Part shown: piece by piece, positions 1-9,059 of the stretch | Layout: each line of letters begins with the position of its first letter | Position numbering within the stretch: the stretch's first letter is position 1 | From: Nitrincola iocasae | Lineage (GTDB): Bacteria; Pseudomonadota; Gammaproteobacteria; Pseudomonadales; Balneatricaceae | DNA length: 64,000 nt | Reading direction: 5' to 3' | NCBI RefSeq assembly: GCF_008727795.1 | Contig: NZ_CP044222.1 | Span: 1,240,001-1,304,000 of the forward strand | Notes under the pieces: generated by a model | What the model saw: the letters and a program-made list of their open reading frames with translations, nothing else | Databases searched by the model: none | Told to the model about the DNA's origin: nothing | Translations under genes and position numbers: made by a program

Positions 1-689
1 TTTCTGGACCGATTCGGCGAGAAGAGTCGACAACCACCGGAGAGGTTACGTTTTCCAATATCCCTTGTGGACAATACGTGATCGAAGCTATGTTTACGGG
101 AACGGACGCGCTGGTGGAGAGAGCTTTGCTAGAGGTCGGTAGTACGCGGTGGGCTTTCGTCGAGAAGGTGAAATCGTTTGACGGTAAAATGTCGATGAGG
201 CATGGAACCAACAAGTGCAATTTTTTCATTTACGATATGATTGAGCAAGTATATGGCAGCTCCCCTGCGTATACTTATGCTCGTCGGTGGAGCTGGCTCA
301 GGGGTGATAACACGGTTCCGGCACTGGCGCGACATTGGGCTGAAGAGGATAACTCTGAATCCGATCCAACACCTGAATGGCAAAACATCCAATTTCAGAA
401 CGGGCGCAATCCTGTATCGCCGGGATCAATTTTGGCGATTGAATCGCAAAGTGCGCTGGCATCCGGTCATGTTGGCATTATCACATATCCAGAGGACGGC
501 CAGGGTCTTGCACAGGTGACCAACGCCTGTCATCACACTGTTGTAATTATGCAGGGCAAGACGATTTCGGCTAATGCTCGTCAGATAGTAAATAATGATT
601 GGGGCTTTCGAACTAGTGAGGACGATGGCGAAAGAAGCATAAATTACCCATCGGCAGGAGTCGAAGTAAAGAATGAGGAAGAAAAGTGA
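1..689 (+). CDS. Putative secreted peptidoglycan amidase/peptidase (NlpC/P60- or Tae-like), 5' end outside the window
   Basis: The reading frame is open from base 3, so the gene probably starts upstream; GTG at 78 is only an internal candidate. The C-terminal ~170 residues carry a Cys in the context TNKCNFFIYD, a PGSILAI segment and a GHVGIITYP motif. This Cys...His order is typical of NlpC/P60-like amidases such as type VI Tae effectors. The residues just before it (GEVTFSNIPCGQYVIEA) look like a small beta-sandwich linker, as in modular effectors. The next gene overlaps it by 4 bp and encodes a membrane-anchored protein, the arrangement expected of an effector and its immunity protein. The type VI assignment is inference, supported by two further effector modules at 29.7-40 kb. 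Family-level confidence is moderate; the true length is unknown. Confidence 0.55.
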   Translation, partial: SGPIRREESTTTGEVTFSNIPCGQYVIEAMFTGTDALVERALLEVGSTRWAFVEKVKSFDGKMSMRHGTNKCNFFIYDMIEQVYGSSPAYTYARRWSWLRGDNTVPALARHWAEEDNSESDPTPEWQNIQFQNGRNPVSPGSILAIESQSALASGHVGIITYPEDGQGLAQVTNACHHTVVIMQGKTISANARQIVNNDWGFRTSEDDGERSINYPSAGVEVKNEEEK

Positions 690-1267
690 ATAAAAGAACT
701 CTTGTCGTGCTTCTGATGGGATTGTTGATTGTCCTGTCTGGCATACTATGGAACATAACACAAGATCACAGTATCAGGAAGGTGGAGATGGAATACGAAG
801 AGTTTAAGGCCTTGGCGGAGCAACATTTTTCAACGCGCTTTCCAGATGTCACGTTCAACTCTGCAAATACCGAATTTTTTCAGGAGATCAGGCAGAACCC
901 CGCAGGGTGGAGCTTTCTGGTTCGACAGCTTGTCGCTGACCCATCGGTTGGAATTGGGATAAAAGCTGGAGCTTCTGCTGCCATGCTCGACTTGCCACCT
1001 GATCAACTGGCTGAGTTTCTGGAGTTTCTGCTGGCATTGACATATTCGGATCCAAATCTAATGAGCATCGCTGATTCCATTGCATTTAACAGTTTTCGAG
1101 GTGCGCTGGGCATTCGCCCAGGAATGCTCCCAGACGGCAGTATTTTTGATCATTCACATCGCCCAGCGGTGCGGCGTGTATTGCAACACATGTGGGAACA
1201 TCCCGCCTTCCCGCAAACGACCCGTGAAGGCGATAACCCTTTAACGGATCTCTTCCGAGGGCGGTGA
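686..1267 (+). CDS. Membrane-anchored hypothetical protein, candidate immunity protein for the preceding amidase
   Basis: This is a 193-residue protein starting at GTG 686 and overlapping the stop of the upstream amidase-like gene (GTGA). Residues ~5-24 form one hydrophobic segment (LVVLLMGLLIVLSGILW), which would put the rest in the periplasm, where a peptidoglycan amidase acts. The remainder is acidic and predicted mostly helical, with no motif I recognise. I infer immunity from tight coupling, membrane anchoring and size. It could also be an unrelated accessory protein. Confidence 0.45.
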   Translation: MNKRTLVVLLMGLLIVLSGILWNITQDHSIRKVEMEYEEFKALAEQHFSTRFPDVTFNSANTEFFQEIRQNPAGWSFLVRQLVADPSVGIGIKAGASAAMLDLPPDQLAEFLEFLLALTYSDPNLMSIADSIAFNSFRGALGIRPGMLPDGSIFDHSHRPAVRRVLQHMWEHPAFPQTTREGDNPLTDLFRGR

Positions 1268-1509
1268 TAAAAGGAGCGAGCCTGGCCTGAATAGGTTCGC
1301 TATAGTTTAACGCACGACTTTAGCAGCTAATCCTATCAAACTAGGCGATGACATATGCCTTACCGTCACTTGTATAAATGGTGGACAACTCAGGTTCGGC
1401 ATAACTGCACCTAAAGAGATAAATATCGTCAGATCAGAACTCATCGATAAAGAGCAGCCCCCTCCAAACCTCAATGCCGTCTCAGAGGTGAATTCCGACA
1501 AAGCCTGTT

Positions 1510-2802
1510 TTACGACCGCGTTTTGGTAATAGCCCTAAACAAATCAAAATACTCCGGAAAAGTTTTGCGGGTACAGCCTGGATCGTTAATGGTGATGGGG
1601 ACATCGCCAAAGGCGGCCAGTGAAAAGCACATGGCCATGCGGTGATCGTCGTAGGTGTCGATGGCCGCTGAGGTTAAGCGGGCAGGGGGAGTGATTTCAA
1701 TAAAGTCCTCACCTTCGACTACGTCTGCACCGACTTTACGCAGTTCAGTCGCCATGGCACTGAGGCGGTCGGTTTCTTTGACTCGCCAGTTGTACACATT
1801 GCGAATCGCTGTTGGGCCTTGAGCAAACAATGCGGTGGTGGCGATAGTCATGGCGGCATCCGGTATGGCGTTCAGATCCACATCTATGCCGTTGAGTGTG
1901 TCACCGCGGCTAACTTCTATCCAGGTTGGGCCATAGTTGACCTTTGCGCCCATCTGAGCCAGCACGTCGGCGAAGGCTTTGTCGCCCTGAACACTTTCTG
2001 AACCAACGCCATACACCCGGACAGTTCCGCCAGCGATAGCGGCGGCAGCTAAAAAGTAGGAGGCGGAAGAGGCATCGCCTTCAACCATCACGTCACCGGG
2101 TGAAACGTAGGTCTGACCGGCTTTGATAGTAAAACGCTTATAATTCTCATTCTCGACTTTAATGCCGAAAAGTTGCATACTGTGCAGCGTAATATCTATG
2201 TAGGGTTTAGAAACCAGTTCGCCTTCAACATCGATGATCAGATCATTTTCAGCCAAGGGTGCGGCCATCAACAAAGCGGTCAGAAACTGGCTGGAAATAT
2301 TGCCACGAATGCTGACGTGTCCGCCTTTGAGGCCATTAGCATGCAGTGTCAGCGGTGGATAGCCGTCATTGTCTAAATAGGTCACCTCGGCACCCAGTGG
2401 GCGTAAGGCATCTACCAGATCACGAATCGGACGCTCAGACATGCGCGGTTCACCGGTCAGGGTGAAATCACCACGACCCAGGCAAAGTGCCGCGCAGAGT
2501 GGACGCATGGCGGTACCGGCATTGCCGAGGAATAATTCCAAAGCCTGATCTGTGCTGAAGGGCTTTCCCGTACCTGTCAGGGTACAAGTGCGGCGATCAT
2601 CAGAAAGTTGATAGTGAACACCTAGCTGCGTCAATGCGTTGAGCATATGTTTGACGTCATCGCTGTCCAGCAGGTTGGTAATGCGGGTTTCGCCCTCAGC
2701 CAGGGCTGCCAGCAGCAGCAAGCGGTTCGACAGGCTTTTTGAGCCTGGAAGTTGTACCTCGCCTTCGGCGCGGCAAAGCGGATTTAGTGTCAGGCTATCC
2801 AT
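1510..2802 (-). CDS. aroA: 3-phosphoshikimate 1-carboxyvinyltransferase (EPSP synthase)
   Basis: The 430-residue protein matches the family throughout. It begins with the substrate loop LPGSKSLSNRLLLLAALAEG, has LFLGNAGTAMRPL (the NAGTA motif) near residue 95, GEPRMSERPI near 120 and the C-terminal YDDHRMAM segment. It transfers enolpyruvate from PEP to shikimate-3-phosphate, the sixth step of the shikimate pathway, in the cytoplasm. The length is close to that of E. coli AroA (427). It is transcribed divergently from the ABC exporter gene, and the 64-bp gap probably holds both promoters. It is not next to its common partners serC or cmk here. Confidence 0.97.
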   Translation of the reverse strand: MDSLTLNPLCRAEGEVQLPGSKSLSNRLLLLAALAEGETRITNLLDSDDVKHMLNALTQLGVHYQLSDDRRTCTLTGTGKPFSTDQALELFLGNAGTAMRPLCAALCLGRGDFTLTGEPRMSERPIRDLVDALRPLGAEVTYLDNDGYPPLTLHANGLKGGHVSIRGNISSQFLTALLMAAPLAENDLIIDVEGELVSKPYIDITLHSMQLFGIKVENENYKRFTIKAGQTYVSPGDVMVEGDASSASYFLAAAAIAGGTVRVYGVGSESVQGDKAFADVLAQMGAKVNYGPTWIEVSRGDTLNGIDVDLNAIPDAAMTIATTALFAQGPTAIRNVYNWRVKETDRLSAMATELRKVGADVVEGEDFIEITPPARLTSAAIDTYDDHRMAMCFSLAAFGDVPITINDPGCTRKTFPEYFDLFRAITKTRS

Positions 2803-2926
2803 GATTATCAGTCTGATTGGTTTCAGGAAAGCGCATAAACTACCATAAATTGCTATAAATTACCCGATGGGACGAGATCTTAACTCGCTGATCTTATTCC
2901 CTGGTTTGTTACCTAAGGAGCAGCGT

Positions 2927-4726
2927 GTGTCTGAAGGATCTTCCTCTCTCTATACCTGGCAGTCGATCTGGCGTGTGGCCTTAAGCCATCGTCGTGAATT
3001 GATTATGGCCAATGTGATTGCTGTGCTTGCGGCTGTCGCAGCGGTGCCTGTCCCACTTCTGATGCCGCTGTTGGTAGATGAAGTGTTACTGGATCAACCT
3101 GCCAGCATTGTAGCTGGGGTTAACCAGGTGTTTCCGGTGGAGTGGCAGGGGCCGGCCTTGTATATTTTTTCGGTATTTGCGTTCACGGTGTTGTTACGTA
3201 TTAGCGCCATATTGTTGAATGTCTGGCAGGCGCGTCAGTTTACTATTATTTCCAAAGACCTGATTTTTCAAATACGTGCTTCGTTGCTGGGGCATTTGCA
3301 GCGTATCTCCATGGCCGAGTATGAGACGCTGGGTAGTGGCCGGGTCGCGTCTCATTTTGTCACCGATCTGGATACCGTCGATCGCTTTGTCGGCAGTTCA
3401 ATCAGCCGTTTGTTGGTAGCGTTTTTATCAATACTGGGGACGGCGATTATTCTGTTATGGATGCATTGGCAACTGGCGCTGTTTATTTTGTTTCTGAATC
3501 CATTTGTCATCTGGCTGACAATGTTGATTGGCAAACGGGTTAAGGATCTTAAGAAGCAGGAGAATCTGTCTTATGAGGTATTTCAGGGGGCACTGACCGA
3601 AACGCTGGATGCGATTCAGCAGATACGTGCGAGTAACCGTGAGCAACATTACCTTAGCAGACTGGTGAACACAGCGCGTGATGTCAGGGATCATTCCAGC
3701 CGCTTCGAATGGCAGTCGGATGCGGCGAGCCGTTTTAGCTTTCTGGTATTTTTGATCGGTTTCGATCTGTTCCGCTCTGTTGCCATGTTGATGGTGCTGT
3801 TTTCTGATCTGTCGGTCGGACAAATGATGGCCGTGTTTGGCTATCTCTGGTTTATGATGGGACCGGTACAGGAAATACTCGGTATTCAATATGCCTGGTT
3901 CGGTGCCAAAGCGGCCCTGGCTCGGGTGAATCGCTTGATGGAGCTTAAAGAAGAGCCCCGTTACCCGGCTCTGACTGATCCTTTCAAAACGAAAACCAGT
4001 GTCAGTATCGATCTGGAAGACATTCATTTTAGTTACAGTCCCGGACAGGAGGTGTTGCGCGGGATTTCACTGCACATTCCAGCCGGTAAAAAAGTGGCGT
4101 TGGTAGGGGCAAGCGGGGGCGGTAAATCAACCCTGGTTCAGGTGTTGCTGGGGCTCTACCCTGCTACCCGGGGTGATGTGCGCTTTAATGGCGTCTCTGT
4201 ACGTGAAATTGGTTATTCCAGAGTCAGGGAAAAGGTTGCAACGGTATTGCAACAGCCCGCGCTGTTCAATGGCACTGTGCGTGATAACTTAATGATGGGT
4301 CATGAACTTACCGATGAACAATGCTGGCAGGCGCTCAAGGTTGCGCAGCTTGATCACTTTGTAGAACAGGAACTGCCCGATCAATTAGATACCCTGGTGG
4401 GGCGCCAGGGGGTGCGGTTATCCGGTGGGCAGCGACAGCGCCTGGCGATTGCACGCATGGTGCTCAGTGATCCGGCGGTGGTGATTCTGGATGAAGCTAC
4501 CTCTGCACTGGATACAGGTACTGAGGCCCGCTTGCATGAGGCGATGAAACGCTTTTTGCAAAATCGCACCACCATTATTGTGGCGCATAGGTTAAGTGCG
4601 GTAAAGCAGGCCGATGAAGTGTATGTGTTTGAAGATGGTCAAATAGCCGAGCAGGGCAGTCATGATGAGTTATTGCAGCAGCAGGGTCTTTACAAAAAAC
4701 TGTATGGCTCTAATCAACTGGCTTGA
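2927..4726 (+). CDS. ABC transporter, fused permease and ATPase (MsbA/lipid-exporter type)
   Basis: This is a half-transporter with an N-terminal six-helix membrane domain (roughly the first 320 residues) and a C-terminal ATPase. The ATPase shows Walker A GASGGGKST, the signature LSGGQRQRLAIARM, Walker B VVILDEATSALD and the switch histidine in IIVAHRLS. It probably works as a homodimer exporting a lipid or other hydrophobic substrate across the inner membrane; the substrate cannot be read from sequence. The frame is open from ATG 2867, but I prefer GTG 2927 because AAGGAG lies 6 bp upstream (2915-2920), giving 599 residues. It is a single gene, divergent from aroA, and no lpxK follows, so I do not call it msbA. 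Confidence 0.88.
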   Translation: MSEGSSSLYTWQSIWRVALSHRRELIMANVIAVLAAVAAVPVPLLMPLLVDEVLLDQPASIVAGVNQVFPVEWQGPALYIFSVFAFTVLLRISAILLNVWQARQFTIISKDLIFQIRASLLGHLQRISMAEYETLGSGRVASHFVTDLDTVDRFVGSSISRLLVAFLSILGTAIILLWMHWQLALFILFLNPFVIWLTMLIGKRVKDLKKQENLSYEVFQGALTETLDAIQQIRASNREQHYLSRLVNTARDVRDHSSRFEWQSDAASRFSFLVFLIGFDLFRSVAMLMVLFSDLSVGQMMAVFGYLWFMMGPVQEILGIQYAWFGAKAALARVNRLMELKEEPRYPALTDPFKTKTSVSIDLEDIHFSYSPGQEVLRGISLHIPAGKKVALVGASGGGKSTLVQVLLGLYPATRGDVRFNGVSVREIGYSRVREKVATVLQQPALFNGTVRDNLMMGHELTDEQCWQALKVAQLDHFVEQELPDQLDTLVGRQGVRLSGGQRQRLAIARMVLSDPAVVILDEATSALDTGTEARLHEAMKRFLQNRTTIIVAHRLSAVKQADEVYVFEDGQIAEQGSHDELLQQQGLYKKLYGSNQLA

Positions 4727-4831
4727 TTGCAAGCATTCACCCGTTCGCTCATGCTCCATTCAGCTTTGCTGTTGTAAAATAGTCTATTGTTAGGCTAATA
4801 GGACAGAATATGTTCTTAAAGGAGACGTGTT

Positions 4832-5305
4832 ATGAATAAAAAATCAGTGGCCTATCTGACCATCCTGCTCAGTGGCACGGTACTGCTGAGTGGTTGTGCG
4901 CAATCTACGCTAACCGGCACCAGCTATAGCCGTGGAGAAGCCCGTCAGGCACAGTCAGTACAAACAGGCCGTGTTGAGTCCGTTGTGCCTATTATTATTG
5001 AAGGTCGCACCGATGGTGTAGTGGGTGCAGGTACCGGTGCTGTAGTCGGTGGCGTTTTGGGTCATCAGATAGGTGGTGGTACTGGCCAGCAATTGGCTAC
5101 GGTACTGGGCGCTGTGGCTGGTGGTATTGCCGGACAGCGTGTTGAAGAAGCGACCAGCCGTCGTCAGGGTGTGGAAATCACCGTTCGTCTGGATAATGGC
5201 TCAGCCGTTTCTGTAGTGCAGGAAGTGGATCAGAACCAGGTATTCAGCCCCGGTGATCGTGTCCGCGTTCTGGGACAAGGCAGCACCATGCGGGTAACCT
5301 ATTAA
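4832..5305 (+). CDS. Outer-membrane glycine-zipper lipoprotein (SlyB/Pcp-like)
   Basis: The 157-residue protein has a signal peptide ending in the lipobox LLSGC (Cys22), so it should be lipidated and sorted to the outer membrane. Residues ~60-105 are a glycine-zipper segment (VVGAGTGAVVGGVLGHQIGGGTGQQ, continuing to AGGIAGQRVEE), as in the 17-kDa antigen/SlyB family. A small beta domain follows, ending FSPGDRVRVLGQGSTMRVTY. RBS AAAGGAGA precedes ATG 4832. SlyB-type proteins support envelope integrity and surround outer-membrane proteins in stressed enterobacteria; a similar role here is inferred. Confidence 0.85.
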   Translation: MNKKSVAYLTILLSGTVLLSGCAQSTLTGTSYSRGEARQAQSVQTGRVESVVPIIIEGRTDGVVGAGTGAVVGGVLGHQIGGGTGQQLATVLGAVAGGIAGQRVEEATSRRQGVEITVRLDNGSAVSVVQEVDQNQVFSPGDRVRVLGQGSTMRVTY

Positions 5306-5578
5306 GTTATCCTCTCCTTGTAGGAGCTCGCTCTGCGAGCGAATCATCGCCCGGAGACCGGGCTCCTACAAGGGATTAATTCATTCGCCCGGAGACCAGG
5401 GGCCTACAAGGGATTAATTAATTCGCTCGGAGACCAGGGGCCTACAAGGAATTAATCATTCGCTCGGAGACCGAGCTCCTACAAAATTACCCTTGTAGGA
5501 GCCCTTGTTGGAGCCCACTCTGTGGGCGAAGATGCTCTTGTAGCGAATAGCGGGCGATAAATCTCTCTAGGTGATAAA
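5306..5578. repeat. Extragenic palindrome cluster with a ~38-bp tandem repeat
   Basis: This gap between convergent genes holds no ORF of interest. It contains copies of a 'TTGTAGGAGC ... GCTCCTACAA' palindrome, the style seen in Pseudomonas and Oceanospirillales extragenic elements. From about 5352 to 5485 a unit starting CGGAGACC and ending before the next CGGAGACC repeats about four times at 37-38 bp. Related palindromes lie at 29437-29500. Such elements can act as transcript ends for both flanking genes. Confidence 0.75.
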
Positions 5579-6166
5579 TTACTTATCCGGCGCGTGATAA
5601 TACAAATACAGATCCACCAACAACTCCGGAATCTGCTCCGCCATCTCTTCGCTTAACGCACGATCCTGGCGAATCTCCAGAATTTCAGGGTCATCAAACA
5701 ATTCAGACGCCACCATAATCGGCAACAGCATACCGGCTACAGTTTCCTCATCTTCGCCAAACCAGCTTTCTTCACGCATGAACACACCTTCCATAAAGGA
5801 CTGTGCCCAGATGGTCAGTTCCGTGGTGTCTTCTTCGTCGTCTTCATCGGTATCCAGGGTTAGCTCACAGGGCAGCAGTGTTTCCTGATCGTTATACAGA
5901 TCATGACCAATGGTGTGATTTAGCTTGCGCAACAGGCCAATAATATCTGTTTTCTGCGCTTCAGATTCCCAGTTGGGTTCCGAATCGAACAACAGATCCA
6001 GCCACTCCTGCTCAGGTACCTTTTCCGGGCTGATATTCACCGCACACAACAGACCGTGCGTTCCAATTAAATCCAAGGCATCCTCAGATACAGCGGATGA
6101 AAAAAGAAAGGCTTCTAGCTGGTCAAGTTCAGCTTCTGTGATCAAACCGGTGCTGGCTGCAGTCAT
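5579..6166 (-). CDS. UPF0149 (YecA/YgfB) family protein
   Basis: This 195-residue acidic protein has the family layout: an N-terminal helical region (EAELDQLEAFLFS, then a DALDLIGTHGLLCAVNI segment) and a conserved middle containing WAQSFMEGV. It lacks the C-terminal SEC-C zinc motif of longer YecA proteins. A run DTDEDDEEDTTE near residue 110 is an unusually acidic insertion. The biochemical role is not established. It stands alone, with a methyltransferase gene upstream on the same strand across a 75-bp gap. Confidence 0.8.
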   Translation of the reverse strand: MTAASTGLITEAELDQLEAFLFSSAVSEDALDLIGTHGLLCAVNISPEKVPEQEWLDLLFDSEPNWESEAQKTDIIGLLRKLNHTIGHDLYNDQETLLPCELTLDTDEDDEEDTTELTIWAQSFMEGVFMREESWFGEDEETVAGMLLPIMVASELFDDPEILEIRQDRALSEEMAEQIPELLVDLYLYYHAPDK

Positions 6167-6241
6167 GTGTATATCCCCGTTATCGTGTTGCGCTATTCTA
6201 ACCTGTAAAGCGGCTCAGTTGATACGATTTCATCTCGCCAA

Positions 6242-6940
6242 TCAGGGTTTACGCACAGCAATCTGTACTGCACGGCCACTGCGGATAGATTCAGAGGCGA
6301 GTAACTCAAAACCACACATCGTCAGCAGATCGCACAGGTCCTGACTATGATAGCGATTATGCTCCAGATAATGCTGAAACGTTGCCAGCAACTGCACATC
6401 GGTCAGTGTCGAGTCAGTTAATGAAGCACCCTTGAGTTCATGTGTCAGGTAGCTTTTCAGTGGCTGGCGCACCATATCCACCAGAATAAACACGCCACCA
6501 GGTTTTAGCCAATGGAACAGATTGCGAAACAGGCTGACAGGCTGATGCAACTCGTGAATCAACCGATTGGCAAGCGCCACATCCAGACTGTTGACTGCAA
6601 ACAGTTCAGGCAGATCCGTATTCAGATCAGCGACCTTAATCTGAATGGCATCCGGCAACTTATCCACCTGATTGAGCATATAGGGTGCGCACTCAATACC
6701 GGTCAGCCTGGCATTGGGGTAGCGCTGCTGCAGATCCTTCAGAAACAGCCCCGGCCCACAGCCCAAATCGACCAGATGACACGTGGCTTCGGAGCTCAGA
6801 TTGACATGCTGATTCCAGAATGCCTGAAAATGCGCATCATGATTGCGCTGATGGCTTTCCAGGGTACGCTTGGCGGCCAGAGCTCCATCGCCACCATGAT
6901 GACGTTCAAGATAAGCCTGAGTGGTTTCGAGAGTGGACAT
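6242..6940 (-). CDS. Class I SAM-dependent methyltransferase
   Basis: The protein has a Rossmann-type methyltransferase core: motif I LVDLGCGPGLFLKDL, an acidic residue ending strand 2 (LTGIECAPYML), DVALANRLIHEL in the motif IV area and LKPGGVFILVDMV. A 238-residue form could start at 6958, but ATG 6940 (MSTLETTQAYLERHH) gives a more typical N-terminus. The substrate is not evident; it resembles small-molecule methyltransferases of the UbiE/Tam type. The start of the WYL gene lies divergently within about 150 bp. Confidence 0.8.
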   Translation of the reverse strand: MSTLETTQAYLERHHGGDGALAAKRTLESHQRNHDAHFQAFWNQHVNLSSEATCHLVDLGCGPGLFLKDLQQRYPNARLTGIECAPYMLNQVDKLPDAIQIKVADLNTDLPELFAVNSLDVALANRLIHELHQPVSLFRNLFHWLKPGGVFILVDMVRQPLKSYLTHELKGASLTDSTLTDVQLLATFQHYLEHNRYHSQDLCDLLTMCGFELLASESIRSGRAVQIAVRKP

Positions 6941-7087
6941 GCGTTGTGATCCTGTCATCGCAAGAGCTGAAATAAACGCTAAGCTTAACGCTTGAGGGTA
7001 GGTGTTTCCAGTCTTAAACCCTGTCGCAATTGTGGGAAAGTTACATTAGACTCGATGCATCAGCATATGGATATAAGGACGGTCAGA

Positions 7088-7912
7088 GTGAGCACTCTGG
7101 AACAACAGCGACTTTGGTTGATTGAGCTACTGGCCTGGTGGGAAGGTCGGGTGAACACCTCCGACCTGGTGCGAGAGTTCAATATTTCCCGTCAGTCAGC
7201 CAGCAAGAGCATTAACCTCTACCTGACCCTTCAACCCGATAGCCTGACCTACAATACCCACCAAAAAGTCTATCAGCCAACCGCAACCTTCAAGCCTAAC
7301 TACCTGAACAATGATGTGGCGGAATACCTGGAATGGGCAACCCGCCATAGCAGCACCCTGGGCCTGAATGTACCCCTCCCTTACGACGACGTCCCACTAC
7401 CGCCGCGTCACATACAGCCCGAAATGATGCGCCAACTGGTCCAGGCAATACGCGAACATCGAGCCCTGGAAGTCGATTATGTCTCCCTCAGCAACCCCGA
7501 CCGGGAAGGTCGAATCCTTGTCCCTCACAGTTTTGTAAAAACCGGCCTGCGCTGGCACCTGAGAGCCTGGTGTGAAAAAAGCCAGGAATACCGTGATTTT
7601 GTACTCAGTCGCTTCCGAGGTATACCCGATCTGGAGCAAGTATCGGATAAAACCGGCGAAGATGACCACGCCTGGCATACTCTGGCGGAGGTGATCTTCG
7701 CCCCCGATCAACGCCTGACACCCGCCCAGAAAGAGGTAATCGAAACCGATTACCAGATGCACAACGGCGAACTGCGCATCACCACCCGAGCCTGCCTGAT
7801 TCAGTATCTGATCCAGGAAATGCAAGTGAATACCAAAATGCTGGACCCGGACCCCAAAGCGCAGCAGTTGGTGCTAGTCAACAAAGATGACATATCTGAG
7901 TGGCTTTTTTAG
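7088..7912 (+). CDS. WYL-domain transcriptional regulator next to the cas genes
   Basis: The protein has an N-terminal winged helix-turn-helix (residues ~1-60; VNTSDLVREFNISRQSASKSI) and a WYL domain (~110-200; ALEVDYVSLSNPDREGRILVPHSFVKTGLRWHLRAWC). A C-terminal WCX-like region follows. The frame is open from 6992, but GTG 7088 (VSTLEQQRLWLIELLAWW) begins at the usual N-terminus of this type. WYL regulators of the BrxR/CapW type often sit beside defence systems and repress them until a nucleic-acid signal appears. Its position 170 bp upstream of cas1 in the same direction suggests it regulates the locus; this is inference. AACGCT occurs twice around AAGCTT at 6976-6993 and could be its operator. 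Confidence 0.8.
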   Translation: MSTLEQQRLWLIELLAWWEGRVNTSDLVREFNISRQSASKSINLYLTLQPDSLTYNTHQKVYQPTATFKPNYLNNDVAEYLEWATRHSSTLGLNVPLPYDDVPLPPRHIQPEMMRQLVQAIREHRALEVDYVSLSNPDREGRILVPHSFVKTGLRWHLRAWCEKSQEYRDFVLSRFRGIPDLEQVSDKTGEDDHAWHTLAEVIFAPDQRLTPAQKEVIETDYQMHNGELRITTRACLIQYLIQEMQVNTKMLDPDPKAQQLVLVNKDDISEWLF

Positions 7913-8081
7913 TGGTTGAGTTGCTGTTTGGCGAGTTTTGGTTGTGGGTGTGTAAAGGGAGTTAACTGGTTATTTGGACAGAGGTTGCGGGTGGGGAGGC
8001 AGCTGACTAGATTCAGTCTGTTAATACGATGTATCAGTGTAAAGATTGTTGGTAAATCAATATAAAGATGGAATAGCACGA
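7913..8081 (+). promoter_or_regulatory. WYL-cas1 intergenic region, presumed cas1 promoter region
   Basis: This is a 169-bp gap between the WYL stop and the preferred cas1 start. I see no strong intrinsic terminator and no clear sigma-70 hexamer pair. I looked for a target of the 12.5-kb guide RNA (ATAATGG on the plus strand, or CC followed by ATTAT) and found none, so that guide does not appear to control cas1-cas2-3. Confidence 0.35.
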
Positions 8082-9059
8082 ATGGATGATTTATCCCCTT
8101 CAGACCTCAAAGTCATACTGCACTCAAAGCGTGCCAATATGTATTACCTAGAATATTGCCGTGTGATGCAAAAAAATGGTCGTGTGCTCTATCTTACGGA
8201 AGCACAGAAAGAAAACCTTTATTACAACATCCCTATAGCCAATACCACGGTGCTTTTACTGGGCAATGGCACCTCCATTACTCAAGCAGCCATGCGTATG
8301 TTGTCACAGGCAGGTGTGCTAGTTGGTTTTTGTGGTGGCGGCGGCACACCGTTGCATATGGCGACCGAAGTGGAATGGTTCACACCGCAAAGTGAATACC
8401 GCCCAACAGAGTACTTGCAAGGCTGGTTAAAATTCTGGTTCGATGATACGCAGCGTCTTGCTGCTGCCAAAACCTTGCAAGCAGCTCGACTCACATACCT
8501 GCAAAAAGTCTGGAGTAAAGATCGGGAATTTAAAGCTGAAGGAATCGATCTTAATCACACCAGCTTGCAAAGTGCCTTTGCTACCTTCGAAGCACGCACG
8601 GCCAAAGCAACCAGCAGCGGTGATTTACTGATGATTGAGGCCCAATTGACCAAGGTTTTGTACAAAACAATTTCTAATACAACAAAGCATCCTGACTTTT
8701 CGCGCCAGCACCAAGCCACCGACCGTGCTAATGCTTTTCTAAACCATGGCAACTATCTTGCCTACGGTCTGGCGGCTAGCTGTCTATGGGTGCTGGGTAT
8801 TCCACATGGTTTTGCCGTGATGCATGGTAAAACACGGCGTGGTGCGCTGGTGTTTGATGTGGCTGATCTGATCAAAGATGCCATCGTGCTGCCTTGGGCA
8901 TTTATTTGTGCCAAAGAAAAAGCCACTGAGCAAGAGTTCCGACAGCAGGTACTGCAAGCCTTTATTGATCATAAGGCACTGGATTTTATGTTTAACAGTG
9001 TAAAAGCCGTTGCTTTACAAGAGCTTTCCCCGCAGCAAATTGAGGAACAAGGGCTATGA
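8082..9059 (+). CDS. cas1: Type I-F CRISPR-associated endonuclease Cas1
   Basis: This is the spacer integrase subunit of type I-F. I chose ATG 8082 (MDDLSPSDLKVILHSKRANMYYLE), the standard I-F N-terminus, over a TTG at 8046; GGA lies 9 bp upstream. That gives 325 residues. Family landmarks are IPIANTTVLLLGNGTSITQAAMR and GFCGGGGTPLH. Metal-binding residues are visible at E186 (MIEAQ), H248 (VMHGK), D259 and D262 (FDVAD), matching the spacing in Pseudomonas Cas1. It works with the Cas2-3 fusion to insert 32-bp spacers at the leader end of the array. Its last bases overlap the cas2-3 start (ATGA). Confidence 0.97.
   Translation: MDDLSPSDLKVILHSKRANMYYLEYCRVMQKNGRVLYLTEAQKENLYYNIPIANTTVLLLGNGTSITQAAMRMLSQAGVLVGFCGGGGTPLHMATEVEWFTPQSEYRPTEYLQGWLKFWFDDTQRLAAAKTLQAARLTYLQKVWSKDREFKAEGIDLNHTSLQSAFATFEARTAKATSSGDLLMIEAQLTKVLYKTISNTTKHPDFSRQHQATDRANAFLNHGNYLAYGLAASCLWVLGIPHGFAVMHGKTRRGALVFDVADLIKDAIVLPWAFICAKEKATEQEFRQQVLQAFIDHKALDFMFNSVKAVALQELSPQQIEEQGL

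Noticed and set aside
1307..1501. Minus-strand 64-residue ORF between the immunity candidate and aroA
   Set aside because: There is no ribosome site or known domain, and codon use is not gene-like. It cannot be supported as a gene.
2867..2926. ATG 2867 as start of the ABC exporter
   Set aside because: It is possible, but no ribosome site precedes it, while GTG 2927 has AAGGAG at 6 bp. It is kept only as an alternative.
7913..8081. Second target of the mini-guide upstream of cas1
   Set aside because: No CC followed by ATTAT, or its complement, is present there.
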